Assembly (NCBI GenBank): GCA_016124415.1
Contig: WGNS01000012.1
Location: forward strand, 1-43,100
Source of the DNA: Gammaproteobacteria bacterium
Lineage (GTDB): Bacteria > Pseudomonadota > Gammaproteobacteria > SZUA-140
Length of the DNA: 43,100 bases
Direction: 5' to 3'
Part shown: piece by piece, positions 1-8,428 of the stretch
Layout of the letters: every line of letters begins with the position of its first letter
Position numbering within the stretch: the first letter of the stretch is position 1
Position numbers and translations under genes: made by a program
Notes under the pieces: generated by a model
The model's database searches: none
What the model was told of the DNA's origin: nothing
What the model saw: the letters and a program-made list of their open reading frames with translations, nothing else

Positions 1-1
1 C

Positions 2-1768
2 TGGGGTTGGGGGCAAAACGACCTTCTGGAGCTGGACAACCGCTCGCACTGGCGCATCGAAAAGGTTCTCAAGGAACGCCGCGCCCTCGTCGCGGCCTTG
101 ACCCAGAGCTACAACGCCCTGTCGGACTTCGCGCGCACCAACAACAACCTGGCCACGATCAAGCAGGACGATCTCAATACCCTGGGCCGGAAACTCTATG
201 CCGCCTTCGAGAAAAAACCCGGCAAGATCGATCTGATCAATCGCGGCATCAGCGACAACATGCTCGAGCCGACGCTATCGCTGCACGAATACAGCATGGG
301 CGGCCAAAATTACTGGTTGCTCTATCGCGGTCTCGTCAACCGCGAGGACGCCGCCGAGTTCACGCCCTTGCATCGCGCACCGACCGTCATCGAGATGCTC
401 TCCTGGTGCCATTTCAACCAGGTGAGCAATGAGCAGACAGCCTGGTCCGTCTATGTCAGCGAGTCGAAGTTCAGCATCAAGGAACTGCGTTCGATCCAGA
501 ATATCCTGGCGCAGCAATTCCCGAACGGTCTCCTCAATGACGGCCAGGAACCCGACGTCACCCATGCCAGGGCCATGGTATCGAGCATCGTATTCGTGAA
601 CGCATGCACCGAACTGCCTCAGGACCAGGCCCGCCGCGGCCATTTCCTGACCAGCAACAAGACCGACGCCCTCTCCTTCGGCGGCATCAGCGAGAACCAC
701 ATCGTCGCTCTGGATCAGGTCATTCAGACCAGCTGGAACGAGGTCATGACCTATCGCTACACGGGCATACAGGGGATCCTGGACTGCCTTCGCGACAATC
801 TGCGCTGGTCGTCCATAGAAGGCAAGGACACCCATTGGGCCGCGCCTTCGTGCCACTGTTTCTCGATCGGTCACGGCGTCTCGATTTCGCGCCGGGTCAA
901 CGATCTGCTCCGGAACGTCGAGGCGGCCCTCGGCGGCGCGGGGGCGAATTCGACACGCTACGTGCTGACGATCGGCCGCGATATGTATTTGCTGTGGCGC
1001 GACATCAACGGCATGCAATCGCAGAAATTGGAATCCTATCCCGAACTCGTCCAGTACCTCGGCGATGCGTTGCCCTATCACAGCCCCGTCGTGTTCGATA
1101 GCTACACCTTGCCCAAAGACGTGCTGCCGGCCGTCTACCACAACCACGAAGCCGGCAAGGCGCACCTCAGTTACGTCAGCCTGCGCAACAGCACGCGGAT
1201 TTTCGTGATCGACGAGGGCGGCACGCTGGTCTGCCATACCGTGCCGAACAACAACCCCACGCTCGTGACGCATCGCTATCTCGGCTTCATGAAACAATGC
1301 CGCCTGTTGGACGGCTCCGAACCGGCGCCGCTATGGAACCCGCCGGAGGTCGCCTGTTTCCAGGTCAAAGCCGATCAGCATTCGGAAATCATCCTAAGCC
1401 CCACCAACGTCGGCCGTCGTGTCGTCGAGGAAGAAAGCGAATTGTTGTCGCTGTCGATCAAGAGCTACGCCGACGCCGAGGATCGCCCGAACCTCGTGAT
1501 CCGATGCGGGGACAAGATCTTTTCTTCCCACCACCTGGGAGACCGGTTGTTCCGGGAAATCGCGCTGCACCTGATTGCGAACGCCAACCGCGACCCGGGA
1601 TATATGCTGCGCATCGCCTCGCTCGAGGCCATTCCGCGTGCGCTCGGCACCGATACCGCGCACGGTATCCATACAAGCCATTTCCTGAACTATCGCCTGC
1701 GTATCGAAAAGCGCATCGATCACGCGCTCATGCAGCTGCTGGAAGAAAGGAAGGCGCAGGCGATCTAA
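2..1768 (+). CDS. cyaA: Adenylate cyclase class I, C-terminal part (5' end outside window)
   Basis: The reading frame is open from the first base to the TAA at 1766-1768, giving 588 residues. The conserved opening WGWG, LDNRSHW and RKLYAAFEKKPGK, and later SWNEV, align from memory with the region starting near residue 370 of the roughly 850-residue E. coli CyaA. Class I adenylate cyclases make cAMP from ATP in the cytoplasm. Their catalytic domain is N-terminal and mostly missing here, so the visible part is the end of that domain plus the C-terminal region linked in enterics to regulation by the sugar phosphotransferase system. No in-frame ATG lies near the window start and a TTG at 98 is not a plausible start, so the gene is cut by the window rather than short. 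A cAMP phosphodiesterase (cpdA) lies at 8429-9196. No crp gene is visible. Confidence 0.93.
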   Translation, partial: WGWGQNDLLELDNRSHWRIEKVLKERRALVAALTQSYNALSDFARTNNNLATIKQDDLNTLGRKLYAAFEKKPGKIDLINRGISDNMLEPTLSLHEYSMGGQNYWLLYRGLVNREDAAEFTPLHRAPTVIEMLSWCHFNQVSNEQTAWSVYVSESKFSIKELRSIQNILAQQFPNGLLNDGQEPDVTHARAMVSSIVFVNACTELPQDQARRGHFLTSNKTDALSFGGISENHIVALDQVIQTSWNEVMTYRYTGIQGILDCLRDNLRWSSIEGKDTHWAAPSCHCFSIGHGVSISRRVNDLLRNVEAALGGAGANSTRYVLTIGRDMYLLWRDINGMQSQKLESYPELVQYLGDALPYHSPVVFDSYTLPKDVLPAVYHNHEAGKAHLSYVSLRNSTRIFVIDEGGTLVCHTVPNNNPTLVTHRYLGFMKQCRLLDGSEPAPLWNPPEVACFQVKADQHSEIILSPTNVGRRVVEEESELLSLSIKSYADAEDRPNLVIRCGDKIFSSHHLGDRLFREIALHLIANANRDPGYMLRIASLEAIPRALGTDTAHGIHTSHFLNYRLRIEKRIDHALMQLLEERKAQAI

Positions 1769-1774
1769 CTGCCT

Positions 1775-1791
1775 GCACGGAAATACCGTGC
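1775..1791. terminator. Hairpin between convergent genes
   Basis: GCACGG and CCGTGC (6-bp arms, 5-nt AAATA loop) lie between the cyaA stop and the stop of the convergent lipoprotein gene at 1796. There is no clear T-run on either side, so this is only a candidate bidirectional termination signal. Confidence 0.35.
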
Positions 1792-1795
1792 GGGA

Positions 1796-2329
1796 CTAGA
1801 ACTCCGGCGGCAGGATGGGCTCCGCCTCGGTATCCGCGCCGACCGGCACCGAACCCTTGATCAACGCCGACGCCTCCTTTGCGTCGATCATCTCAGGCTT
1901 GTAGTAGGCGCCGCGGAACTCGCCGTCCACGTAGGTCATGACGATGTACTGGGTCTCGGCGGGTTTGAGGTCGAACTCGCGCGAATGCACCCGCGTATCG
2001 AACTCGTGCTTGGGCCCCCAGGTCGTATCGGAAAAGACTTTGACGCTGACCTTGCCCGGCAACAGACGCAACAAGGTATATTCCCCCTTGCCCATGTCCA
2101 TGAGGTGGTTGCGCCCGACATCGACCCGTATCCGGTTGTCGGCGGCGCCGTTGTATCGTTCGGTGCGGGGACGGATGAAATAGACCTTGGCGGCCAAACC
2201 ATCGCTCTTGGGTCGCAACAGCGGATGGTCGCCGTCCACGGTCGTTACCGTGCAGGCATTCAGCGCCAACGCCACGAATCCCAGGATTACGGCGGTTTGC
2301 CAGGTCGTTCTCTTCAACATTACCCTCAT
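1796..2329 (-). CDS. Outer-membrane-type lipoprotein, DUF2846-like
   Basis: About 177 residues. The N-terminus has a basic n-region (MLKR), a hydrophobic stretch and a lipobox ending LNAC, with the lipidated Cys near residue 26, so it should be an exported lipoprotein. The mature part has a short beta-rich domain (VYFIRPRT, IRVDVGRNHLMDMGKGEYTLLRLLPG, then KVSVKV), which resembles DUF2846-type lipoproteins of unknown function. I chose the ATG at 2329; a TTG at 2335 and an ATG at 2320 are alternatives and all keep the signal sequence. It converges with cyaA and is followed upstream by an MFS transporter gene on the same strand. The lipoprotein call is firm, the domain name moderately so, and the function unknown. 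Confidence 0.8.
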   Translation of the reverse strand: MRVMLKRTTWQTAVILGFVALALNACTVTTVDGDHPLLRPKSDGLAAKVYFIRPRTERYNGAADNRIRVDVGRNHLMDMGKGEYTLLRLLPGKVSVKVFSDTTWGPKHEFDTRVHSREFDLKPAETQYIVMTYVDGEFRGAYYKPEMIDAKEASALIKGSVPVGADTEAEPILPPEF

Positions 2330-2368
2330 CCCCAACCCCCCAAAGCCGACAGTGTAACACGCAGGGGG

Positions 2369-3592
2369 CTACGCCCGCCGTAGCAGCAACGCACCACCGA
2401 TAAAGAAGGGAATGATGGCCAGGACCCCCATCCGATTGTCGCCGCTCACCATCGTCGCCAGTCCCAACACGACCGGCCCCAGGATGACCGCAGACTTGCC
2501 CAGCATATTGTAGAATCCGAAAAATTCCGCGGAATGGCCCGCAGGCACGAGGCTTGCGAACAATGAGCGGCTCAACGCCTGCACGCCGCCTTGAACGAGC
2601 CCGATCGTGACCGCGAGCAAATAAAACTCACGCTCCGAATGCATACCGTAAGCCAACACGCAAACGCCGACGTAGACCGCGAGCCCGGCATAAATCCCCT
2701 TGCGGGCGCCCAATCGATCGCCGGCCCAACCGAAAACCAGGGCGGCGGGGAAACCCACGAACTGGGTGATCAGCAGCGCGACGATCAGGTCGTCCGACTT
2801 GAGTCCGATGGCCAGGCCGTAATCGACGGCCATCCGAATCACGGTATCGACACCGTCGATATAGAGCCAGTAGGCCAAGAGGAACATCCAGACCGGACGC
2901 AGTCCGCGCAAATGCCCCAACGTGTCGCGAAGACGGCCGACGGCGGCGCCGGGCAGACCGTGCAGCGAAGTGCCGCGATGCGACTCGCGCACGAACAGCC
3001 ACAGCGGCACGGAAAACACCGCCCACCAAACGGCCACGGACAGGAAGGACCAGCGCACCGCCATGGCCTTGTCGGCAATCCCGAAGACCTCGGGGTGGAG
3101 CGTCATCGCGACGTTTACCGCGAACAACATGCCGCCGCCGAGATAGCCCAGCGCAAAGCCCAACGCCGAGATCCGGCCGAGCACGCCCACGTGTCCGACA
3201 TCCAGGATCAGCGCGTCGTAGAACACGTTCGCGGAGGAAAAACCGATGATTGCGACCATGTAGCAGGCCATCGCCATGCCCCAGGCGCCCTTGTCGATCA
3301 GGTAAAGCCCGCCGGTCGTCGCGATGCCTACTGCCGCGAAACCCAGCAACAGGCGCTTCTTGATGCCGCCGCGATCGGCCATGGCGCCCAGGAACGGCGC
3401 CGCCACCGCCACGATGAGACTCGCCGCGCCGTTGGCCAGACCCAGGTAGAACGTACTGTCCGCGACCTCGAGCGAAGCGGCCCAGTACTGTTTGAAGAAC
3501 AGGGGAAAAAACCCGGCCATTACCGTTACGGCAAAGGCCGAATTGGCCCAATCGTACAGGGCCCAGGAAAAGACCGAACGGTCGACTTTCAT
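2369..3592 (-). CDS. MFS transporter, UMF1/Atg22-like family
   Basis: 407 residues with about twelve hydrophobic segments, an inner-membrane protein. The N-terminal signature SWALYDWANSAFAV and the later RSLFASLVPAGHSAEFFGFYN are characteristic of the UMF1 branch of the major facilitator superfamily (Atg22-like vacuolar effluxer homologues). Bacterial members have no agreed substrate, so none is proposed. The start ATG at 3592 matches the family N-terminus directly. A small membrane-protein gene lies 56 bp upstream on the same strand and may share its transcript. Confidence 0.88.
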   Translation of the reverse strand: MKVDRSVFSWALYDWANSAFAVTVMAGFFPLFFKQYWAASLEVADSTFYLGLANGAASLIVAVAAPFLGAMADRGGIKKRLLLGFAAVGIATTGGLYLIDKGAWGMAMACYMVAIIGFSSANVFYDALILDVGHVGVLGRISALGFALGYLGGGMLFAVNVAMTLHPEVFGIADKAMAVRWSFLSVAVWWAVFSVPLWLFVRESHRGTSLHGLPGAAVGRLRDTLGHLRGLRPVWMFLLAYWLYIDGVDTVIRMAVDYGLAIGLKSDDLIVALLITQFVGFPAALVFGWAGDRLGARKGIYAGLAVYVGVCVLAYGMHSEREFYLLAVTIGLVQGGVQALSRSLFASLVPAGHSAEFFGFYNMLGKSAVILGPVVLGLATMVSGDNRMGVLAIIPFFIGGALLLRRA

Positions 3593-3648
3593 CGCGTCTC
3601 GGCGCTACGGGCGATTCGGGACGGGCTTACGCCGGCGCACGCGGCGGT

Positions 3649-3849
3649 TCAGGAGCGCTTTTCGGATTTGGCCCGCACCTCCGGAACGACCGGCCGTTGC
3701 CCGGACTTGGCCTCGGCTTTGAGTCGATCCTCAGCGGCGCGTTCCCGGCGGCTCTTGCGATCGTCCCAGGCAAAGAGCAGCAAGGCCAGTATGGCCAGTG
3801 AGAGGATGACGACTTGTATCACGATTCCGGAAAGATCCTGATCTTGCAT
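3649..3849 (-). CDS. Small single-helix membrane protein
   Basis: 66 residues: one hydrophobic helix near residues 8-26 followed by a highly charged tail rich in Arg, Lys and Glu, so an inner-membrane anchor with a cytoplasmic tail is likely. The start at 3849 is supported by an AGGA motif about seven bases upstream. It is flanked on the same strand by the VanZ-like gene and the MFS transporter gene. I do not recognise a family; the hydrophobic pattern, ribosome site and strand context argue that it is real. Confidence 0.6.
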   Translation of the reverse strand: MQDQDLSGIVIQVVILSLAILALLLFAWDDRKSRRERAAEDRLKAEAKSGQRPVVPEVRAKSEKRS

Positions 3850-3881
3850 GACTGCTTCCTGTGGTGGCGCTTGGTTGACGG

Positions 3882-4298
3882 TTATGCGGGCGCCCTCGCC
3901 TCGCCTTTGATCTCCCGTAGGATAGGCAGCCTGCTCAACGGGGGCAACAGCAAATAGAATACCGCCAGCCCGCTCGCATCCGCCGCCAGGTCCTCCAGGG
4001 AGGAGGATCTGCCCGGCACGAAGTGCTGCACGATTTCGATCAGAACGCCGTACGCCATCAGCAGACTGAAATCCCTAAAGGGGAGTGTTTTTTCCGAATA
4101 AGAATAGCTCAACAGAAAACTCAGGACGACGAAGGCAAAACCGTGGTTGAGCTTGTCCCAATCGAAGAGTGTGGGAGCCTTGATCGTCGCCGGGGTCTCG
4201 GCCAGTGCGAAGACGACCAGAAGCGTGATCCAGAACAGAATCCTGAACGTCCTGGCAAGCATTATGTTTTTCTCGTGATTCGGCATTTTTGAGCGCAT
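3882..4298 (-). CDS. VanZ-like membrane protein
   Basis: 138 residues with three to four hydrophobic segments. The motif DKLNHGFAFVVLSFLLSYS, followed by a GVLIEIVQHFVPGRSSSLEDLAADASG segment (read in two parts, GVLIEIVQHFVPGR and SSSLEDLAADASG), is the classic VanZ/YfiM-type signature with conserved D-K-x-x-H, E-x-x-Q and D-x-x-A-N/D positions. The family is named after the enterococcal teicoplanin resistance protein, but most gram-negative members have no known role, so no resistance function is inferred. Starts within the first 13 codons are possible (for example MPNHEKN). It is transcribed divergently from the kinase gene at 4363. Confidence 0.85.
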   Translation of the reverse strand: MRSKMPNHEKNIMLARTFRILFWITLLVVFALAETPATIKAPTLFDWDKLNHGFAFVVLSFLLSYSYSEKTLPFRDFSLLMAYGVLIEIVQHFVPGRSSSLEDLAADASGLAVFYLLLPPLSRLPILREIKGEARAPA

Positions 4299-4362
4299 AC
4301 TCGATCATCATGCTCCAGCGGGAAACGATATTCTACATCAACGCGGGATCCGAAGAGTCGAC

Positions 4363-5841
4363 ATGGTGCGGGACACACCGTTTATTCTGACCCTGGACCA
4401 GGGCAGTCACGCCAGCAGGGCCATACTCTACGACCTGCAAGGACGCGCCGTCAGACAACACAGCGTAGCGCTCGAGGCTGAGCACGCCGACCCGGTCCGC
4501 AGCGAGTACCGCCCCGACGCGCCTTACGAAACGCTGCGCGAGTGCATCGATCACGTGCTCCCTGAAGCGGGCGAAGGCCGCGTACTCGCCGCGGCGCTGG
4601 CCTGCCAGCGCTCCTCCATCGCGTGCTGGGACAAAAACGACGGCCGCGCCTTGTCGCCCGTCATCAGTTGGCAGGACCGGCGTACGGAAGCGGAACTCGA
4701 GCGTTTCAGCGATCACGCCGCCGATATCCGCGAACGCACCGGGCTTCGGCTTTCCGCGCATTACGGCGCGACCAAACTCGACTGGTGCCTGGAACATCTC
4801 CCGGCGGTCTGGTCGGCAATGGCGCAGCGAAGGCTGGCCTTTGGACCGCTGGCCAGCCGGCTGATCTGGCAGCTGACACGCGAACACAGCCATCTCGTCG
4901 ACCCCGCCAACGCGGCCCGTACGCTGCTGGTCGATCACGAAATCCGGGGCTGGTCGCCGCGCCTGCTCGAACTCTTCGATATCCCGCCTGAGTGCCTCCC
5001 GACGTGCGTCGCCTCCGAATACGGATTCGGGCACATCCCGACGCCATCCGCGGGCGACATACCCCTTTCGCTCGTGACCGGGGACCAGTCCGCGGCGCTC
5101 TACGCCCACGGACCGCTATGCGAGGACACGCTCTATGCGACGCTCGGAACCGGGGCATTTCTGATCCAGCCGGCGCGGACATGGCGCGCCACCGAAAATC
5201 TGCTGACGGGCATCATCCACGACGACGGCAGCGAACGCGGGCGCGTCAACGCCGTCGAGGGCACGGTAAACGGCGCCGGCAGCGCGCTGACCTGGCTCAG
5301 AGAACAAACCGCCGAGCTGCCGGACGGCGACGAATTCGAGGCGGTCTTGCCGGTCTGGCTTGCGGAAAGAAACGCCCCGCCGCTCTTCCTGAACGGGGTT
5401 CACGGTCTTGGCACCCCGTTTGCGGGCGCGCGCATCGAATCGCGCTTCGTCCCGTCGGCGCGCGGCACGCATCCCGACGTTGCGGATCAGGCGGTCGCCG
5501 TCATCGAAAGCATTGTATTTTTACTCGAGGAAAACCGGCGCGCCATGACGGCTTGCGGTATCATTGCGACCAGGATCGTGATCGGCGGCGGCCTTTCCCG
5601 GCTGGACGGGCTCTGCCAGCGTCTGGCGGACCTCTCCGGCCTTACGGTCCGGCGCAGCCGGGAGGCCGAAACGACCGGCCGCGGCCTGGCCTTTTTGTTG
5701 ATTCGACAACTGACCGGACGGGAGGTATTTCACCTTGAGGACGACCGCCTGGATGACTTCCTGCCGACCGCCAACGCCGCGCTATGCGAACGGTTCGCGG
5801 CCTGGCAAACCGCCATGCGGGAGACCATGACACATGCCTGA
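4363..5841 (+). CDS. FGGY-family carbohydrate kinase, glycerol kinase-like
   Basis: 492 residues, close to the 500 usual for glycerol kinase, with both FGGY halves. Visible landmarks are the N-terminal phosphate loop LTLDQGSHASRAILYD, the WQDRRT segment, HYGATKLDW, GDQSAAL near residue 240, the ATP-domain motif TLGTGAF and the C-terminal GGGLSRLDGLCQRLADLSG (19 residues). Of the glycerol-binding residues known in E. coli GlpK, the Arg (R83 here), the Tyr and the Asp of GDQ are kept, but the Glu after the Arg is Ser (QRSS instead of QRET). The substrate may therefore be glycerol or a related polyol. Its stop overlaps the GDPD start by 8 bp, and a GlpD-like gene follows, which supports a glycerol or glycerophosphate role. 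Confidence 0.85.
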   Translation: MVRDTPFILTLDQGSHASRAILYDLQGRAVRQHSVALEAEHADPVRSEYRPDAPYETLRECIDHVLPEAGEGRVLAAALACQRSSIACWDKNDGRALSPVISWQDRRTEAELERFSDHAADIRERTGLRLSAHYGATKLDWCLEHLPAVWSAMAQRRLAFGPLASRLIWQLTREHSHLVDPANAARTLLVDHEIRGWSPRLLELFDIPPECLPTCVASEYGFGHIPTPSAGDIPLSLVTGDQSAALYAHGPLCEDTLYATLGTGAFLIQPARTWRATENLLTGIIHDDGSERGRVNAVEGTVNGAGSALTWLREQTAELPDGDEFEAVLPVWLAERNAPPLFLNGVHGLGTPFAGARIESRFVPSARGTHPDVADQAVAVIESIVFLLEENRRAMTACGIIATRIVIGGGLSRLDGLCQRLADLSGLTVRRSREAETTGRGLAFLLIRQLTGREVFHLEDDRLDDFLPTANAALCERFAAWQTAMRETMTHA

Positions 5842-6589
5842 AGTCAACGGCCGACCGCAACTCATCGCCCATCGCGGCGCCGCCAGCCGATTTCCGGAAA
5901 ACTCGCTGATCGGTATCGAGGCCGCGTTGCGCGCCGGCGCCCGGCACGTCGAGATCGATATCCAGCTCAGTAGCGACGGCGTCCCGATGGTGCTTCACGA
6001 CGAACACCTCGAGCGGATCACAGGACTGCCCGGCTCGGTCTTCGATCTGAGCGCTCAGGCACTGCGTACCCTGCCTTCGGGCGAACCCGAACGCCTCGGC
6101 TCGGCCTTTCCCGGCGCACGACTGGTCACGTTGCACGAACTCGTGGCGCTCTGGCTGGCGTGGCCCAGCGCGACGCTTTGGGTCGAGGTCAAAGAGGAAA
6201 GTATTCGCCGTTTCGGCACGGCCCATGTGCTGCGGGCGGTCCTGAACGCCCTGCTCCCGATCGCCGGGCGTTTCGTGCTGATCTCCTACGACCACTGCAT
6301 TCTCGATTTCGCCCGCGAACGGCACGACGTGCCCATCGGCTGGGTCCTGCACACTTACGACGAAGCCAGTCGGCACATGGCGGACCGGCTGCGCCCGAAC
6401 TTCATGATCTGCAACGTCACGAAGATCACCCCCGAGGGACTCTGGCCGGGTCCCTGGCTATGGGCGCTCTACGAGTTTACCGACCTCGAAGCGGCCTTAT
6501 TCTGGCATCGCCGCGGCGCCCGTTTCATCGAGAGCATGGCGGTCACAGAACTGCTCAGGGATCCGCGCTGGCGAATGGAAGACTCATGA
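5834..6589 (+). CDS. Glycerophosphodiester phosphodiesterase
   Basis: 251 residues, the size of cytoplasmic GDPDs such as UgpQ. It begins with the family signature LIAHRGAASRFPENS and continues with HVEIDIQLSSDGVPMVLHD, which carry the catalytic His-Arg, the metal-binding Glu and Asp, and the second catalytic His. WVEVKEES later carries another conserved acidic residue. It should hydrolyse deacylated phospholipid headgroups to sn-glycerol 3-phosphate and an alcohol. No signal peptide is seen, so it is cytoplasmic. It overlaps the upstream kinase gene by 8 bp and the downstream GlpD-like gene by 4 bp (ATGA), which implies translational coupling and a shared pathway. Confidence 0.92.
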   Translation: MPEVNGRPQLIAHRGAASRFPENSLIGIEAALRAGARHVEIDIQLSSDGVPMVLHDEHLERITGLPGSVFDLSAQALRTLPSGEPERLGSAFPGARLVTLHELVALWLAWPSATLWVEVKEESIRRFGTAHVLRAVLNALLPIAGRFVLISYDHCILDFARERHDVPIGWVLHTYDEASRHMADRLRPNFMICNVTKITPEGLWPGPWLWALYEFTDLEAALFWHRRGARFIESMAVTELLRDPRWRMEDS

Positions 6590-7758
6590 ACGAGACCTAT
6601 GACGTCGTCGTGATCGGCGCGGGCATCCATGGCGCGGGGGTGGCCCAGGCCGCCGCGGCCGCGGGGCATTCGGTGCTCGTGCTCGAACGAAGCGGCATCG
6701 CGAGCGGCACCTCGAGCCGGTCGAGCAAACTCATTCACGGCGGCCTGCGCTATCTCGAGAGCCGCCAGTTCGACCTGGTGCGGGAATGTCTCCGCGAACG
6801 CGCTCTGTTGCTCAACCTGGCGCCGGAACTGGTGCGGCTCGTACCGTTCTTCATCCCGATCTATCGAGAGACCCGCCGGCGCCCCTGGCAGCTGCGCATC
6901 GGACTCGGCGTCTATCGTTGGCTGAGCGCCGATCCGTCGGGACGCTACGCAACCGTCGCCCGGAATCGCTGGCACACGCTCGACGGCCTCTCGAGCGAAG
7001 GGCTAACCCATGTGTTCCGCTATCAGGACGCCCAGACGGACGACGCCGTGCTGACCGGCGCGGTCGTTCGGGCGGCCCGAACGCTCGGCGCCGAACTCAA
7101 GATGCCGGCGAGCTTTCTGTGCGCCGAACTCGAGTCGCACGGCTGCCTGATCGAGTACGAACACAACGGCGCCAAGCATTGTTGCCGGGCGAAGGTCCTG
7201 GTCAACGCGGCCGGCCCCGCCGTCAACAAGATTCTGACGCATTGTCTCCCCCAACCCGCACCCAAGGCAGTCGAGCTCGTCCAGGGCACGCATATCATTC
7301 TCGATACGCCGTTCCGACAGGGGTGCTATTACGTCGAGGCGCCGCACGACGGGCGAGCCGTCTTCGTCATGCCCTGGCAGGGGGAACGGCTCTTGATCGG
7401 CACCACGGAGGTCGGTATTGACGAAGGCGCGGAACCGACACCGACCGAAGGCGAAATCGCCTATTTGCAGGAAACGGCCAGCCACTACTTTCCCGCGCTC
7501 GGCAACCTACCGGTCGCCGACGCCTTTGCCGGCGCCCGTGTCCTGCCGCACGGCGACAACCGCGCGTTCAGTCGTCCGCGCGACACACGACTCGTGACCG
7601 ACCGGGAAACCCAACCGCGGCTGCTGACGATCTACGGCGGAAAACTCACGGCTTATCGACTCACCGCCGAGAAGGTCATGGCGAATATCTCTTCGAGCCT
7701 GCCGGACCGCAAACCGATCGCCGACACGCGGACCATGCCGTTACGCCCTGAAGATTAG
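6586..7758 (+). CDS. glpD: FAD-dependent glycerol-3-phosphate dehydrogenase, short form
   Basis: 390 residues from the ATG that overlaps the GDPD stop (ATGA); the frame extends upstream but only as a shadow inside the GDPD gene. The N-terminal dinucleotide fold is clear (VVIGAGIHGAGVAQ, then VLVLERSGIASGTSS), followed by KLIHGGLRYLE, typical of GlpD/GlpA, and a C-terminal IYGGKLTAYRLTAEKVM. It should oxidise glycerol-3-phosphate to DHAP and pass electrons to quinone at the inner membrane. E. coli GlpD has about 500 residues; the alpha-helical C-terminal domain that normally follows is absent. No continuation is seen in other frames downstream, so it reads as a natural short form or an old deletion. 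It is the last gene of the three-gene operon. Confidence 0.88.
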   Translation: MNETYDVVVIGAGIHGAGVAQAAAAAGHSVLVLERSGIASGTSSRSSKLIHGGLRYLESRQFDLVRECLRERALLLNLAPELVRLVPFFIPIYRETRRRPWQLRIGLGVYRWLSADPSGRYATVARNRWHTLDGLSSEGLTHVFRYQDAQTDDAVLTGAVVRAARTLGAELKMPASFLCAELESHGCLIEYEHNGAKHCCRAKVLVNAAGPAVNKILTHCLPQPAPKAVELVQGTHIILDTPFRQGCYYVEAPHDGRAVFVMPWQGERLLIGTTEVGIDEGAEPTPTEGEIAYLQETASHYFPALGNLPVADAFAGARVLPHGDNRAFSRPRDTRLVTDRETQPRLLTIYGGKLTAYRLTAEKVMANISSSLPDRKPIADTRTMPLRPED

Positions 7759-7771
7759 AAGAGACATAGGA

Positions 7772-7911
7772 TGAGGGCACGGCACGCCGTGCCCCTACGA
7801 TATTGTCAGTTGGTCAAGGTGTTTCTCTTACCGGTTGGAACCATCGGACAATATCTGGCCGGCACGATGCCTAACATTGTGAACGGTAGGGGCACGGCGC
7901 GCCGTGCCCTC
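7772..7911. repeat. REP doublet (REPIN-like), GTAG-headed palindromes, family 1
   Basis: Two 20-bp palindromes with arms GGGCACGG and CCGTGCCC sit at 7775-7794 and 7890-7909. Each is headed by GTAG (7886-7889 on plus; 7795-7798 on minus), so they face each other in inverted orientation about 95 bp apart. Inside is a perfect 9-bp inverted repeat, GATATTGTC at 7799-7807 and GACAATATC at 7847-7855. GTAG-headed palindromes in inverted pairs are the hallmark of REPs mobilised by REP-associated Y1 transposases. The doublet lies between convergent genes. Confidence 0.7.
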
Positions 7912-7989
7912 GCCCACCCGCATGAACAACCACGAAGTATTGCGCATAGCCGGCGTATCGACGAAATGACGCCGCATCTTTCAACCTTT

Positions 7990-8334
7990 TCAGCCCGGGG
8001 GCCAGCCTAGGATGCGACCGGCGAGCACATGCAAATGAATATGATAAACCGCCTGTCCCGCCTCGCTGTTGCAATTGAAAATGGTGCGGTAGCCACGCTG
8101 GCCGTAGCCGGCGTCGACGGCCAGATCCTTGGCTACGATGAGCATGCGTCCGATGAGCTCCGCGTGCTCGACATCGAGCTCGTTCAGCGTCGGAATGTGG
8201 TCCTTCGGAATGACCAACGCATGGAACGGGGCCTGCGGATTGATATCCTTGAAGGCGACAATCCGGTCGTCTTCGTAAATCAAATCGGCGTTCAGATTAC
8301 CCTTGACGATCTCGCAAAAAAGACAACTACTCAT
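7990..8334 (-). CDS. HIT family protein (histidine triad nucleotide-binding)
   Basis: 114 residues, the usual size of HinT-type proteins. The N-terminus has CLFCEIVKG, and the C-terminus has the histidine triad in VYHIHLHVLAGR, preceded by the conserved NSEAGQ. These enzymes hydrolyse nucleoside phosphoramidates and related adenylates in the cytoplasm, with the middle His of the triad as nucleophile. A GGAGG/AAGG-rich stretch just before the start at 8334 supports this start. It follows cpdA on the same strand after 94 bp and ends at the REP-containing intergenic region. Confidence 0.93.
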   Translation of the reverse strand: MSSCLFCEIVKGNLNADLIYEDDRIVAFKDINPQAPFHALVIPKDHIPTLNELDVEHAELIGRMLIVAKDLAVDAGYGQRGYRTIFNCNSEAGQAVYHIHLHVLAGRILGWPPG

Positions 8335-8428
8335 ATTCCTTTCCCCTCCTTCTCCACTTATATTTTTTGACTAAGATAGTCCGAAGCAGTTCAACCGTCC
8401 ACCCCTGACCCGGCCGGTCGGAAATGAC

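Noticed and set aside
6160-6585. Upstream extension of the GlpD-like frame
   Set aside because: It lies inside the GDPD gene in another frame; the Rossmann start fits the ATG at 6586 exactly.
7759-7989. Possible frameshifted C-terminal domain of GlpD downstream
   Set aside because: The stretch is occupied by the REP doublet and none of its frames resembles a GlpD C-terminal domain.
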